Source of the DNA: Mesocentrotus franciscanus
Lineage: Eukaryota; Echinodermata; Echinoidea; Camarodonta; Strongylocentrotidae
NCBI GenBank assembly: GCA_037976565.1
Contig: CP137675.1
Coordinates: forward strand, 23,826,629 to 23,890,628
Length of the DNA stretch: 64,000 bases
Reading direction: 5' to 3'
In this document: positions 49,551 to 61,370 of the stretch, one piece after another
Layout: every line of letters starts with the position of its first letter
How positions within the stretch are numbered: the first letter of the stretch is position 1
Notes under the pieces: model-generated
Told to the model about the DNA's origin: nothing
Databases searched by the model: none
Seen by the model: the letters and a program-made list of their open reading frames with translations, nothing else
Translations under genes and position numbers: made by a program

Positions 49551-51084
49551 TTTTCCTAATATTAAAAATAGAAGCCGGACTATATGTGGAATAACATTGG
49601 CTGAGATACCTCGATGATTTGTTTTTCTCTTATGGAAAAAATAAGGTATGGAGACATTAAAGTATTTTGAGATATTTTGCGGAATCTACATACAGATATT
49701 TTATTCAAAATGGAGGTGTCAGGACAGAAGATATCGTTCCCGGTTAAAACTGTAATGAACCTAAATGGAAAATTGGAGACGGATGTACATTATAAAGTAA
49801 CTGACACTCATCAATATTAGCATCTTGTCTCCTACTATCCACGCCACTCAAAAATAAATATACCAAATAATCTGGCTAGAAGAATTTGTACAATTTTATC
49901 GAACAAAGAAGTGAGAGAGAAAAAAATCTAAAGAATTAGAATCCATGCTTATGCTTCGGAAATATCCAAAAAATCGTATTAGAGTAGGTATACATAAGGG
50001 CACGTAAAATAGAACAAATTTTTTTTAAAGACAAACAAAAACGAAGACAAGCAAAATGAAGATATGATTTATGTATCCACTGTCTTCATACGATCCCAAT
50101 AATGTGAACTTTTCAACACTGAATTAATCATTTTTAACAGTAATGAGAATTTAGAACAAAAAGTTCGAATTAAAAGATACCTTTTCATGCTCATCCAGAA
50201 ACTAAACTGTAATGGTAGGATCTAAAGTTTGATGTGACACCTTTTTATAACATGAGAACAGAAAATGAAACGGAACATAAGACAAAAACAAATATTTGAT
50301 ACATTTATTGCAGCCACAGCTGAACAAGTGTTAATTCAACAAAGAAAACGACACAGTTTCTGTATGAATATGCATGCATAATGTATTTATGATATAAGTA
50401 GTTTTGATGATTGAACAAAACAAAAACATTACGTGTATAATTAAGTACAAAGGGACATAGAGATTGACCTTACATGATTTTGACTATGATGTAACAATAC
50501 ATTTTATGACTATGCCTTTGCCAAGCAACCCGCCATTTTGGTGCATTGCGCGTGTACGCATTGTTTTTTTATAGTTAGTTGCACTTGTTTGTAATTTGTA
50601 ATTTCTAATCCACCATCTGACGAAATAAATTGAAACCGGTAATAGTAAAGAATTAAACTGTCAAGGAGTTTTATATCAATTGTTTAAATTATTTACATAT
50701 GTATATGTGGTGTTGAATCATACTTTTTAATGAAATTTGTGTTTAAAAAAATTACTGATATTGTAACCAATGGAAATACAAGTAAAAGTAAATTTATTAT
50801 CTGCACGCCAACATTTTGTCTATATAGTAAGTATTTAAAAAATTATAATTTCGTAATTTCCTCTTCTCATTTTCTCTCATTTTTAATGTTAGATTTGCAT
50901 GCTACATTTGTGAATGAATCATCTTCTCATGGGTTGTACTGAATGAACCTTGAAGGAAAAAAAAGACCCGTTCATACATGACGTGGATTACGAAGGCGCT
51001 GTTCTTTTTTTCACGTGTGAATGAAGACCAAGTTGGGATTCGATGAAGAAGAAAAAAATGCAGCACGCAATAGCGGTCGTACGC

Positions 51085-51260
51085 GTATATAAAAACATAT
51101 GGTGCTTATAAAGCGCTTTCCACCGAAGTCTCTAAGCGCTATAACAAACAAAAAACAACGATAAACAATAAATTATTAAACAAAACAAAAAATTACAAAT
51201 AAACCTACAAACTACAATACATATGAAATATACATCAATGTGAACAGAGTAAGTTAATCA
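51085..51260 (-). mobile_element. SINE/LINE-tail insert, minus strand, in block B
   Basis: Plus-strand CATATGGTGCTTATAAAGCG, CTTTCCACCGAAGTCTC and AAGCGCTATAAC is the reverse of a common marine-invertebrate retroposon end. Block A lacks it (about 35,365). Confidence 0.55.
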
Positions 51261-51690
51261 TCAAAAGCAATTACTCACTATCTGTGTGTTATATGATACA
51301 GAGATTTGAAGCGTATTACGGTTGTAAGAGCAAACACCCCGCTCTTTTAACAATGTCGTATGTGAATAAACCTAAAAAGGGAGGAGGGTCTGACAAAACT
51401 TTTACAGTATTGTAATATGATCAAAAGTAAACTAAGCAATTTGACATGAGCGCCATCTGGTGAAAAAGTCATCATTCTTCTCATAGTTTCTCCCTTTATG
51501 TGTTTTTCTTTTATCCATCATGCCCGAAGAAGGGCTAAGGTAGCGGCTACACTGACGCCATTGAGAGTGAAATGGCTAAATATAATTAATTGAACAACAA
51601 AATGAAAACATTTGTAATCAAAAACGTCAATGAATAAAAGCAATGATAAGAAACGAAAAGTGGTGCGGTACTCTTCGACATTAAGTCTAA

Positions 51691-52603
51691 TAATACCCCC
51701 TTCACATACACGGATTTTTCTTACGAGTCCTTACGGATTACACAAATTCACGGATCCTTACGATTTGGCCACTTTTACGACTGATTTAAGAGATTTCACG
51801 AGTTATTATGAGTTATTTACGGTTTACTGCGAATTAATACAAGTTATTACGATAGATCTACGGCAAAATTCCACGATTTGTTACGAGTTGTCACGGATAA
51901 CTACGAGCAACTTACGTGTTAGTTACGACCTGTTTACGTGTTGTTACGAATAGTTACGAGTTAGTTACGAGTATTTACGAGTCCTTTCGATTTTTAGCCA
52001 AAAAATATCAACTGAAAATGAAGTGCTCCAATTTGCAGCTTTTATACCCTTCCCCAAATCGTGAACAATCCGTAAGAATACGTAAAGTATACGTATCTAT
52101 TCGTAAAGTACTCATAACTGCACGTAAAGTGCTCGTAATAACTCGTAACAATCCGTAAAGCCATCGTTACACTACCCGAATGAAATCGTAAACAACACGT
52201 AAGCACTCGTAATAATCCGTAAACTAACCGTAACAAATCGTTAAAACAAATTGTTACGAGTCATTTACGGATTCATGCGAGCAGTTTACGGATGGTTTAC
52301 GTGTTTTTGCGAGCGGTTTACGATACTTACGGATTGTTACGAGCTATTTACGAGTTATTTACGGAAAAAACAATTCGTGGACAATCGTAATGTCAAAAAT
52401 CTTCATACTATGAAGATTTTTGACATGTCAACAAAATTGCCTCTCCTTTCGCGGATCCTTAAGAGTGTCTGCGAGTTGTTGCGAGTTGTGGCGAGTTGTT
52501 TACGATTACCAGCGAGTTATTTAATACGGATGCTTGCAATTGACTACGAGTTGGCGATCCGTAAATACTCGTAAGAAAAATCCGTGAATGTGAAGGGGTA
52601 TTA
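51691..52603. mobile_element. TIR element packed with TTACG-type motifs
   Basis: A 913-bp element with inverted ends of about 37 bp (TAATACCCCCTTCACATACA at the left; the right end complements it with one indel and one change). The interior is dense in TTACGAG/TTACGGA/TTACGTG motifs: plus orientation at 51,720-51,990, minus at 52,055-52,250, plus again at 52,255-52,380 and 52,455-52,560. Neighbouring ACG cores at 51,883-51,977 lie 10 or 11 bp apart. It codes for nothing I can support and is absent from block A. A non-autonomous DNA transposon is the best guess; family unknown. Confidence 0.75.
52391..52425. repeat. Perfect 17-bp-arm hairpin inside the TTACG element
   Basis: TGTCAAAAATCTTCATA, one base, then its exact complement TATGAAGATTTTTGACA. 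It contains no TTACG motif and sits between two motif arrays. Confidence 0.9.
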
Positions 52604-53439
52604 CAGTCACGATCTGATGATTCCAAGAGGGTTTCATGTGCGTATTTTCTTCCACTTTCCTCGATTGTCGTCGCCGCCGTAATCCGAACATTATTTCTAT
52701 TGGATATACAACAGGGTATTGAAAGTGACTTTTTGAAAGTAGTTGCGATCGCGTTCATTGTATTCTCCAATCTGTTTGGTATTTACAAAAATTATCTACA
52801 AATTAATTTTTCAATTTTGATCATAAATAGGTTTTTATTCAACAATGCATTACTGGAAACATATTTTCTGTCCTCGGGTAAAAAAAAAAGGCGCACAGTA
52901 AGCGAACAAATGTCTGTTCCATCAGAAGTATTCAGAAAAGGAATAATTATAACAGATTAGGTCGATGATGTAACCGCACTATCTTTTTTTTTTTTGGGGT
53001 TGTGATTGTTTTCGTTTTATATTGCTCCCTTGATTCCCAACTTCTGATAATATTAACAACACTATTTGCAGTGTTTTTCGGTCTTGCATAATTCTATGTT
53101 ATTACCACTAGTTTGTATTTCACTCATGACCTTAATTGAAGAATTTTAATCATAGCTTGCAAAATGAACAGGAAAAATATCTCTACTTTATCCCAATCCT
53201 ATGTTCATCCTAATTTTCACACATATAAATCAAATTGTTTGATTGTAAGTGTGTCATTCCATCGTACTGAAAAACGGAAGGATTTACCACGGTGACGGAC
53301 AACGGATAAATTATTAAATTCACGAAAAAATGCACAATGCTATAAATTCATGAATTACCTACCATATGATCCCATCTTTTTGACGTATTCCGCAGCGCGT
53401 GGTTGTACACTTTCATCTCCACTGCGTGATATTCTAAAA

Positions 53440-53659
53440 CAGTTGTGCCAATAAAACTTTAACATTTTGTTGCCGATGGTAGTATTTTGAAGAGGAACTA
53501 GGCTCTCATGCAATTTTTCCTTTCTTGAAGTCCATTGAAGGAAACACAAACGACAATACATCCAGTTGAACTTGCTTGCTTTTATCATGGATCTGCACAA
53601 GGCCTCGATCACTATTTCAAAAATGAAATCTTTGTGTATGGTACTGTGAAGGCATTGAT
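53440..53659 (+). pseudogene. Broken block-B copy of the small secreted peptide gene
   Basis: The promoter-like block and leader match 38,690-38,869, and the start codon context TTTCAAAAATGAAATCT is kept. After about eight codons the frame hits a stop and the homology ends at the MITE that begins at 53,660. Confidence 0.4.
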
Positions 53660-54051
53660 TTAAAGATAAAGTTGAGTTCTGGTCATGCGATTGCATCGTG
53701 AAAGAAACAGTGTGGAATCGATCAGAAAAGGTTGATCATCTAGCATATAAGTATTGGTGTGTACTGCAAGGTTCTGGAATCATCAAAATGATAAGAATTT
53801 GGCCCAGTCTTGGTAAAGTTACAAGCACTGTACACAGAAAGATGTATATGGGACTACACGAGCATGTGGCATAAAAATCCGTCCCGATTTTTATGCTGTT
53901 ACATGCCATATTTAGAATATTAAAGCATTTGAAGAGCCATGCTTTTCCAGGGAACATTTTTAATCTGATGTTCTTCCACACTTGCATAATAACAATTATA
54001 ACGCTCACAAATTATTTTTCACCTCTTCCCAGAACTCAACCGTCTCTTTAA
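53660..54051. mobile_element. 392-bp TIR element (MITE), full-length copy
   Basis: Ends are inverted repeats of 23 bp with 20 matches: TTAAAGATAAAGTTGAG at the left and, reversed, TTAAAGAGACGGTTGAG at the right. The interior matches 13,876-14,219 (inverted) and, more weakly, 62,725-62,945. It replaces the coding part of the secreted-peptide gene in block B. Confidence 0.75.
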
Positions 54052-54419
54052 TATTTTAGTAACTCAAAACTATGTGTGCTCTATTCATTTTTCATTCACT
54101 TTGTCTACTATGTCAATCTCAAATGGAGCGTCAAATGTCTGCTCAAGTCGCTGACGCAGTCCTGCCTTTGTATGCATATAAAGCCATGCGTGCAACGGGG
54201 GCATTATGGGTGACTTTAAATAGTCGAAGTTGTCGATTATTTTATTACGGTTTAGTACCACGCAATGCTTCAATTTTCTTTACTTTCTACTAAGCAAGCA
54301 CTTAATCGTTGGATGATATACAAATTAAAAATCTCCATTGATTTAGAGGAAAGTGTGGAAAGAATTATGGCGTTTTCTTTTCCCGTTGCCTTGGGCTCCT
54401 CCTGGTGAACTTTTCGTTC

Positions 54420-55030
54420 CCCCCTATTTTCCGGCATTATTTTTGTGGGGGTGGGAGGGGGTGCTATGTCACTGTTTTCTCCAACCTATAGACTCCACGA
54501 ACAAGTGCCTAAAATGGCAATCCTAATTATCGAAGTCGACTTTAAGGCTATTGTTCCAATTATTGATCGAATTAACTGACTTAACTGAATTAACCGGTCC
54601 TCCCGTAGAGTATAAAAAGACGCTTGCTTACATTAGATTTTATCACCTGACGAAGTATTGCAGCGGCGCACGAAACGTCGTGATCTTTTAGATCCCTTAT
54701 TGACCATACATTGCGAGACAAACGAATACCACTAGCGATATTATTTTCGATACTACATCCGCAATGAGTAATATATTTAGCAAAATGAAACTTTTCCGCA
54801 TCTTATGGAACAAACAAACTGCACTCTAAAAATCTCCTCTAAGATTTTCAACCTACTTAAAAAACCACAAAATAAATTTCGCTCAGCGAAACAGATAGCA
54901 TACAATAGATTGCTCAAAGTGTCCTGTTCACTCATGCCCACCTCTTTGTTGGCGTAAGTCTACTCCAGGAAACATTTAAAGACAAAACTTCACCTTGATA
55001 TAATTTAAGAAAACAGATATAATGAAATTT
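54420..55030 (+). mobile_element. Penelope-like element remnant (terminal region)
   Basis: The block A equivalent (about 40,825-40,840) has no insert here, so this is a post-duplication insertion of about 600 bp. It carries a TATA box (TATAAAAAG at 54,611) followed 30 bp later by a hammerhead-like motif, the arrangement known from the repeated terminal regions of Penelope-like elements. No reverse transcriptase or GIY-YIG coding remains. Confidence 0.55.
54642..54684 (+). ncRNA. Hammerhead ribozyme-like motif
   Basis: Core CTGACGA (54,647-54,653) and GAAA (54,672-54,675) frame a GC-containing stem II with an internal loop. The cleavage triplet GTC is at 54,677-54,679. Stem I pairs ATCAC (54,642-54,646) with GTGAT (54,680-54,684) perfectly. 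Stem III is minimal, as in type I hammerheads of Penelope-like elements. Activity is not shown by sequence; stem II has mismatches. Confidence 0.65.
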
Positions 55031-55162
55031 ACAGAATACTCCGATAAAGGATTAGGTGTTTTTGTTTTAATTGTAGCTCATCACACCCAAATTTGACAAC
55101 TCTAGTTCAGTTTGCGTGTACTTCTCTCTCCTTTCTAATACAGTATTCCATTTCTCCCACTT

Positions 55163-55932
55163 AAAGGGCAAGTCCACTCCAAAAATAACTTACTTTCAAT
55201 AGAAGCAGAAAAATCAGACAAACCAATCAAAAAAAGTTTGAACAAAATCGGATAACTAATAAGAAAGTTATGAATTTTTAATGACATGAAAAACTTTGAA
55301 AATCACTAGACAAATTGGCAACTCACTCATGAGTCTGTGACGTCATGTCCTCACTATCCACTAATTATTTTCTTTATATTGATAATATAAATTTCCTATT
55401 TTCTCCCTAAGAATCTTATTTCTTCACACCAGCATCCAAGTTAGATTGATAGTAATTGTTTTTGTGTGGATGCACTAATATAGAGTAATTTTTTTCCATT
55501 TAAATCATGAAAAATGTGAATTTTGATAATCTATTTATATAAAAATCAATAATTATGAATATACAATATTCAAAAAAGTATCAATTCTTCAAATTTCATG
55601 AAAATTTTTGTGAAATGTCATGTACGCAATATGATACAAATCATATAACCTGGGCAAAGGCATGGGAAATCAAGTTTTTAGGGGATAAAAAGGGAAATTA
55701 ATGGGATTAAACTATATAGAGCAATTGATAAATAGTGAGGACATGACGTCACAAACTGATAACCAAATTGGCAATTTGTGTAGTGATTTCCATTGTTCCA
55801 TAGTTTGACATACTTTTTCAAAAATTCATAACTTTCTTATTAGTTATCCGATTTTGCTCAAATCTTTTTTGATTGGTCTGATTTTTCTGCTTCTATTAAA
55901 ACTAAATTATTTTTGGAGTGGACTTGGACTTT
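55163..55932. mobile_element. 770-bp foldback/MITE element
   Basis: Inverted arms of over 200 bp: left AAAGGGCAAGTCCACTCC, right (reversed) AAAGTCCAAGTCCACTCC. Both arms share ATAGAAGCAGAAAAATCAGA, AAATCGGATAACTAATAAG and TGACGTCATGTCCTCACTA. It lies just outside the right end of block B. The type is common in marine invertebrates; the superfamily is not determined. Confidence 0.85.
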
Positions 55933-57228
55933 CATACCAACCATGGTCTCTTTATGAATTTGTGTGTCTGTGTCTCTTTCCGTTTCTCTCTCTCTCTCTC
56001 TCTCCCTCTCGTTTCTGGCTCGCGCACCCTCCCACACATACCCAATCTCTCACTCCCACACATCCCACCATCAATCACCCTAACCGATTATGAAAAGTGA
56101 CAAAATTCATCATTTGAACATTAAGCACATTTAGCACATCAGCAACGTGCCCTAAACCTATCCTTCCTCTTAACACTTGTGTAGTTGCACTTTGCGTACA
56201 ATTCGAATAAAGGATGATTTATTTGAAAAAAATGTCTTCAATTACAAATGGAACGCCACTATCCAAATGACTGATTAAATATTCATTGATTGTCATCACC
56301 TGGTAACAAATGTCGGATCACTAGAACCCTGATCTCGATTATGCATACTTAATATTTGAGTACAATAATTAAACTGCACAATACTTCTTAATTGAGTGTA
56401 TAATTCACTTTATTGCACAAAAGCGATGAAATCTCGAAATATACCATATGTCATACCCATGCTTCCATTTTCTCTAACCTTAGGAGTTATCGTTCGGTGT
56501 GAGTGAGAAGCCAATCACTATTATGCAAGGAAAAACTCTAATTAGTGGAGTGAACTTTGCCCAATATAGTAATATTACATTTCAACAATTTAATGTGAAT
56601 TCCATCAAGAAAATGTCACACATATCCTTCTATAATTTAAAACCTTTCCATCATTATTTTTAGATTCCATATCTTTCAAATACTAATTCCATATAATCAG
56701 ATAATTAGTGCTCAAGTAGTAATTTAAGAATACTGTAATACTTTTAACTGTCAAAATCATTGTTCAACCGTAAAAAGAAAATCAAACATTTAAAGGATGA
56801 CGATTACCTTTTGTGATAAACTATTAGTATGTATAATTATGTTAATTTGCTCTTTCTTAAACTAAAGACTCAATCTTGACGATGAAAATATATTGTTCTA
56901 GCGTACCTAGTTTCAAATTCCCTTTTTTCTTCTTCATATTCTCATTCAAAATATTCGTAATAACGTCATTGATGCTTTACTGATACCATTATATAGTTTG
57001 CTCATCTGTTTTTTGCCATGTATATCTTATGTCCTTTTACTTTCCCATCCCTCCGTCTCCCTTCAATTCTTAAAACCTCAGTATTTGAATCTGATTATGA
57101 ATATTTGTTATTATTTCTCTGACTGTGTTTATATCATGTATTCCGTAGGGTAATTTATATTGTAATTTAGCCCTAGGGCTACTAATGTGAATTTTTCTGT
57201 GCAATGAATAAGCTACCATGTCGATTAG
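55933..57228. other. Non-coding stretch downstream of the PLA2 gene
   Basis: No gene is seen. A CT tract lies at 55,986-56,010. The stretch presumably includes the 3' untranslated region of the minus-strand phospholipase gene; no close minus-strand AATAAA is clear. Confidence 0.45.
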
Positions 57229-57356
57229 TTAGGCTTTACATTTATTCTTGTCGTAGCTGGCGTACTCAGATTTATATTCGTTTGCCGCGAAGCACAGGGA
57301 TGCCGTCTTGTCACACTTACACAATCCTTGCGCACATGCGTCATTGGCTTTAGCAT
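57229..57356 (-). CDS. PLA2 exon 4
   Basis: After TTTGCAG the exon adds 42 codons to a TAA stop: DACAQGLCKCDKTASLC, then FAANEYKSEYASYDKN. It supplies the C-terminal helix with the active-site-supporting Asp and several disulphide cysteines. Confidence 0.9.
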
Positions 57357-58959
57357 CTGCAAACAAGAAAATGATAAAAAAACATTAAGAAGATGGAGGT
57401 TGGTCTATCGGTAATGACTTTGGTTTTGTCAGGTCTCTAGCTGTCTTCGCCTACAATCTGACCCTGATAGTATCCAGTTTCGAAACTGAGTAACGTCGTT
57501 TGCATGGTAGCGTTAAAGGTTGGTCTAAGACGTACATGTTTATAGTCATATCTGATTGATACTTTTGTTTTGAATATTATTTAATGTGCTTCCATTCAAC
57601 AAATTCATTAAAACAAAAATTACATTTTATAGATAATACAAAAACAAGCTTGTACGTTTCTAATAATATGACAAATAATGACAGAATGAAACAATATAAC
57701 ATAAAATACCTCAAACTCCCTCTCCCCCAAAATCCCTTTCCCCCCCCCCAAACAAAACCTTTGTATATTTTTGTTTTGTTCTCAATACAGTTTAATTATA
57801 TCTCATTAAATCATTATATACAGAAAGAAAAAAACTAAACTCAAATCCATTCCATAACGATGAATGGAAACATAGGGACACTGATAATATACAAATAATC
57901 AAGGAATGGAACAATATAACAATAAATTAAAGAAAACATGATAGAATCCATCATACAATGATCACCAAAATGGCCTCAACTCAAGGGACATCTACCCAAC
58001 TCCTCCTTCTAAGGACCCCTGACCACCCCATCCCCCATCATTCTTGGCACCACCCCGCCCTGCCCATATGTCCCTCCCCATGACACACAAACACTTTATA
58101 CACGTACGCACATACACACACATACAAACACACGCACACCCTGCTCACTGGAATAGAAAATAAAAAATAGGTAAGTTCTACTTCTACCCACTTATGCAAA
58201 TGTAAACCTAGTTTCAGACTTTGTGTGGCTATCTCCTTTTCTTTATTGTTTTATGTACTTCAACTGGCGGAGGAATTATCGAACTTGTTGTAGCCCGATG
58301 AATCATGTATTTAATTATGAAACTAACTGTGTTACAGCATTTAACCCTTTGGGAGTTTCCTGAAACACCTACGACCTACATGGATATCCTGCCAATCTGC
58401 ATTTCTTAGTTCCACTAATTTTAACATGTGATACGCGTCTGTAAAAACCCAATTACACACACACACCTAAACCATATTACAACGTCCACAAATTGATATT
58501 AATAGGCTAATCTCGGCATATTGAAGGGTAATATGAGAAAGTATGAAACGGATGAATGTTTTAGCTTGTTCCAAACATTAAATTGTTGCCACTTTAATAA
58601 ACACGTTGAGTTGCTTGTTTTAATCAATGAATGAATTAATCTATTTGTTCATTTTTTGTTCCAATGTTTTGTCGTTTTCCAATGAATAAAAAGATAATGG
58701 AATGATGTTAATGGTAGTAGTGGTGGTTATTTTACCTGACTGCTAAGAAAGCATAAATGCTTGTTAGTGAGCAACAAAAGGACCGACGGCTTTAGGTCCT
58801 CTCCGAGTTGATATATACTCTGATTTGATTTGATTTTAATTGAATTGATATAATTCGTGAAGTATAAATACATTTGAGATATTACTTGTAGTGGGATCCT
58901 AAATAAGCAAAAACAACAAAAAGAAGCAAAATAAATGGTACTGAATTTGTAGGACTTAC
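57357..58959 (-). other. PLA2 intron 3
   Basis: Holds C-rich (57,738-57,750) and CA-rich (58,080-58,140) simple sequence. No repeat family is recognised. Confidence 0.5.
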
Positions 58960-59117
58960 CGCAGGTGATGGTAAGCTCTTTGGCGGTATAGAACCAACTC
59001 CAGGGTGCTCTACAATCGTAAGTGTAGCCTAGGGTATATATGTTAGTGCCGTCGGGGCAGGGTCCTCCCTTAGTCTTTTCCAAATCACCGTAGCAATTGT
59101 CATGTACCTGACAGCAT
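58960..59117 (-). CDS. PLA2 exon 3 (active-site exon)
   Basis: Begins one base before TGCTGT after an AG acceptor and ends TGC G / GTAAGT. It encodes CCQVHDNCYGDLEK, GGPCPDGTNIYTLGY and WSWFYTAKELTITC. The His-Asp pair and the CC motif are intact. Phase 2 in, phase 1 out. Confidence 0.92.
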
Positions 59118-60134
59118 CTTGTAAGACAAGAAGAATTAAAAACCCAAATATTTAAATGAATGAATTTAATTGAAAGGAAATATTTAAACGAAAACCATTG
59201 AACTACAAACAACTCATTTGCGTCATTTAAGAATACTTGCAGAACTTTGCAGTCTTCCTCGAAGGAGCATGGTTATTTATTTAACCACTGTCCAATGTCA
59301 AGAACCCTTATAGAATAGTTTATTCTAAGAGTGTACATAATACAAAAATACAGTTTAGCTAATAGTGTATCAAGGGCATGATGGGGCATTGTAATGAATG
59401 AACGAAGACATGAATTAATAAAAGAGAAGACTTCGCTTTTATTTGATATGATAGATTTATTCATCTCAAAATGTTCAAGATGGCATATCAAAAATATATC
59501 GTATGGCAAACGACGTGATCAGATAAAAGATTCAGTTACAAAACGCATTAGTTTTCCTTATTGTATAAAATGACTGTAATATTGATGTTAACAATAGTGA
59601 GAAGGAGACATCCCCTCAAAACACGAGGCTTATGGTGGGATGGGGTCATCTTAGTATACCGAAAAATTACATGAGACCGACGGCCCACGAGGCCAACAGC
59701 AACGTGTCTGATGGACCACAAGACCGACAAAACAAATAAATACATAAAGAAGGTAGTAGAATGTCCATCACATGGGTATGGTCTAGTGACCATTCAATAA
59801 GTTGTCAGAAGGTCTTCGAGACCGATAGTGTCGATCTCTTGGGCTGTAACAAATGCATATAATGGGACAATAAAAACGTACATTACAATACAAATTACTA
59901 CACTATTACTAAAAAATTACTACACCAGAACTACTTTTAGAACAAGATCGTTATATCACCCTCTGAAATAAGCGCGCGATCAAAACATGGTTTTCATACG
60001 CAATACAATGAGCTATCAAAATTTTCATTGAGTTTGTTTATTTGCAATTTTTTTTATGTAATGATTCAATGGATACAAAAATATCTATAAGAATGAAAAT
60101 TAAAAAAATTAACTAAAAAGAGAAAGACACTTAC
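59118..60134 (-). other. PLA2 intron 2
   Basis: AT-rich; the minus-strand open frames within it show no recognisable domain. Nothing else seen. Confidence 0.45.
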
Positions 60135-60287
60135 ATATCCAAATCGTCTACTGGGGTGCCGTAACCCCAAATCCGCAGAAGCAACCATATCCATTGTATC
60201 TAATACTGTATGAATTAGTAGCACAGGATGACATATAGCCGAAATTTAAAACGGAATCTTCATCAACCTTCTTATCCGCTGGATTGC
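60135..60287 (-). CDS. PLA2 exon 2 (calcium-loop exon, frameshifted)
   Basis: Starts in phase 1 after GCGGCAG and encodes a short propeptide (NPADKKVDED), the mature N-terminus (SVLNFGYM) and YNGYGCFCG. After the G run the following bases give PVDDLD only in the next frame, while the frame as written meets TAG. The donor is GTAAGT. Confidence 0.88.
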
Positions 60288-60518
60288 CTGCCGCATAAAC
60301 ATATTGATGTTAGTAAGTATATTAACAATGATAGTAATGATAATGTATAACAACAACAATAATAAAAAAATTCGCATTTTATGCGGGTGGGTCCCTTCAA
60401 AAAATTATAATTACAGAAATGCCGCATTCTATAGAAATATATGAAATATATGAAACCAAGACCAAAAAAAACAACAACAAAATACAGGAATATGATGAAA
60501 GGGGTCGTATTACATCAT

Positions 60519-61041
60519 TAAAGGTGAATTTCACCCTAAAATTTAGATAGTTTTAATAAAGGTAGAAATATGTGAGAAACAAATTAGTGACAGTAACTGT
60601 TAGAACTATATCCGATTGAAAAAAGGAAAGCTATGGATTTTTGAAGTTGTCATCATTAAACAAAAATTGACAACACTGTGGCGTTTCTTGGGAGCTCCTC
60701 TCCAATATTTTCTGTGCAGAATATTTCATAAACTGTCACTTTCTTAGTTATCGATGACGGCATAGATCTGTTTCATACAGGGGTTGTCTAAAAACATATT
60801 TGCTATAATTATATTTGAGGTGAATAGGGAAAAATAATATTTGTGATCTTTTTTATAGTACAGGGCCGAGGGACGGGTCCTCGCAAGATACGTCACAGAC
60901 TTGCCAATTTGTGTTTGATTGGTCGCACTTCTACTTTCCTATTTTTAATAGGTTTTTGCTCAAACTTTCACTGACCTGTTTTTCTCATTTGTCTGCGTCT
61001 ATTAAAACCAACTTAATATCAAGTTGAACTAACCCTTGAAG
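60519..61041. mobile_element. MITE-like element in PLA2 intron 1
   Basis: Outer ends TTAAAGGTGAATTTCACCC and, reversed, TTCAAGGGTTAGTTCAAC are imperfect inverted repeats. Inside, 'gttttaata-a-g-agaaa-atgtgagaaa' is mirrored near the right end. It resembles the 770-bp foldback element in design (a cell of 'aaagg...' TIRs) but not in sequence. Confidence 0.5.
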
Positions 61042-61370
61042 CTATTAGAAATTTAAAGGGGTATCGTTATTACCCACGCTATAAAAGAAACTATCGTGAC
61101 ACATTCACATGGTGTATTATTAAAACATGACTCGACCTCAAGATGACTGTAATAAGATTTGATAAAAGAGTTCAATTGCAAAGCAACACGACACAATACA
61201 GCGGAAGAAGGCATGGGGCGCAAAAAAGTGAACACGGTGAAGGGAGTGAAATTGAAAAGATAAGATAAAATGAAAGGAGTCAAGAACGATGACAATTCTG
61301 ATATAAACGACAAGTACCGTAATGATCATAATAGAATAACAATAGTAATATTAAACACAATAGTATCAAA

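Larger units (their letters stand above)
47613..51690. other. 3' flank of gene B, no gene seen
   Basis: Aligns with the 3' flank of gene A. It contains a (TA)n run at 48,372-48,406 where A has ATT/T-rich sequence, and two B-specific SINE-like inserts listed separately. No conserved open frame. Confidence 0.6.

Noticed and set aside
51630..51953. A 107-codon frame rich in Tyr, Thr and Leu, and similar frames to 52,574
   Set aside because: They are translations of TTACG-type repeats and run across the element boundary.
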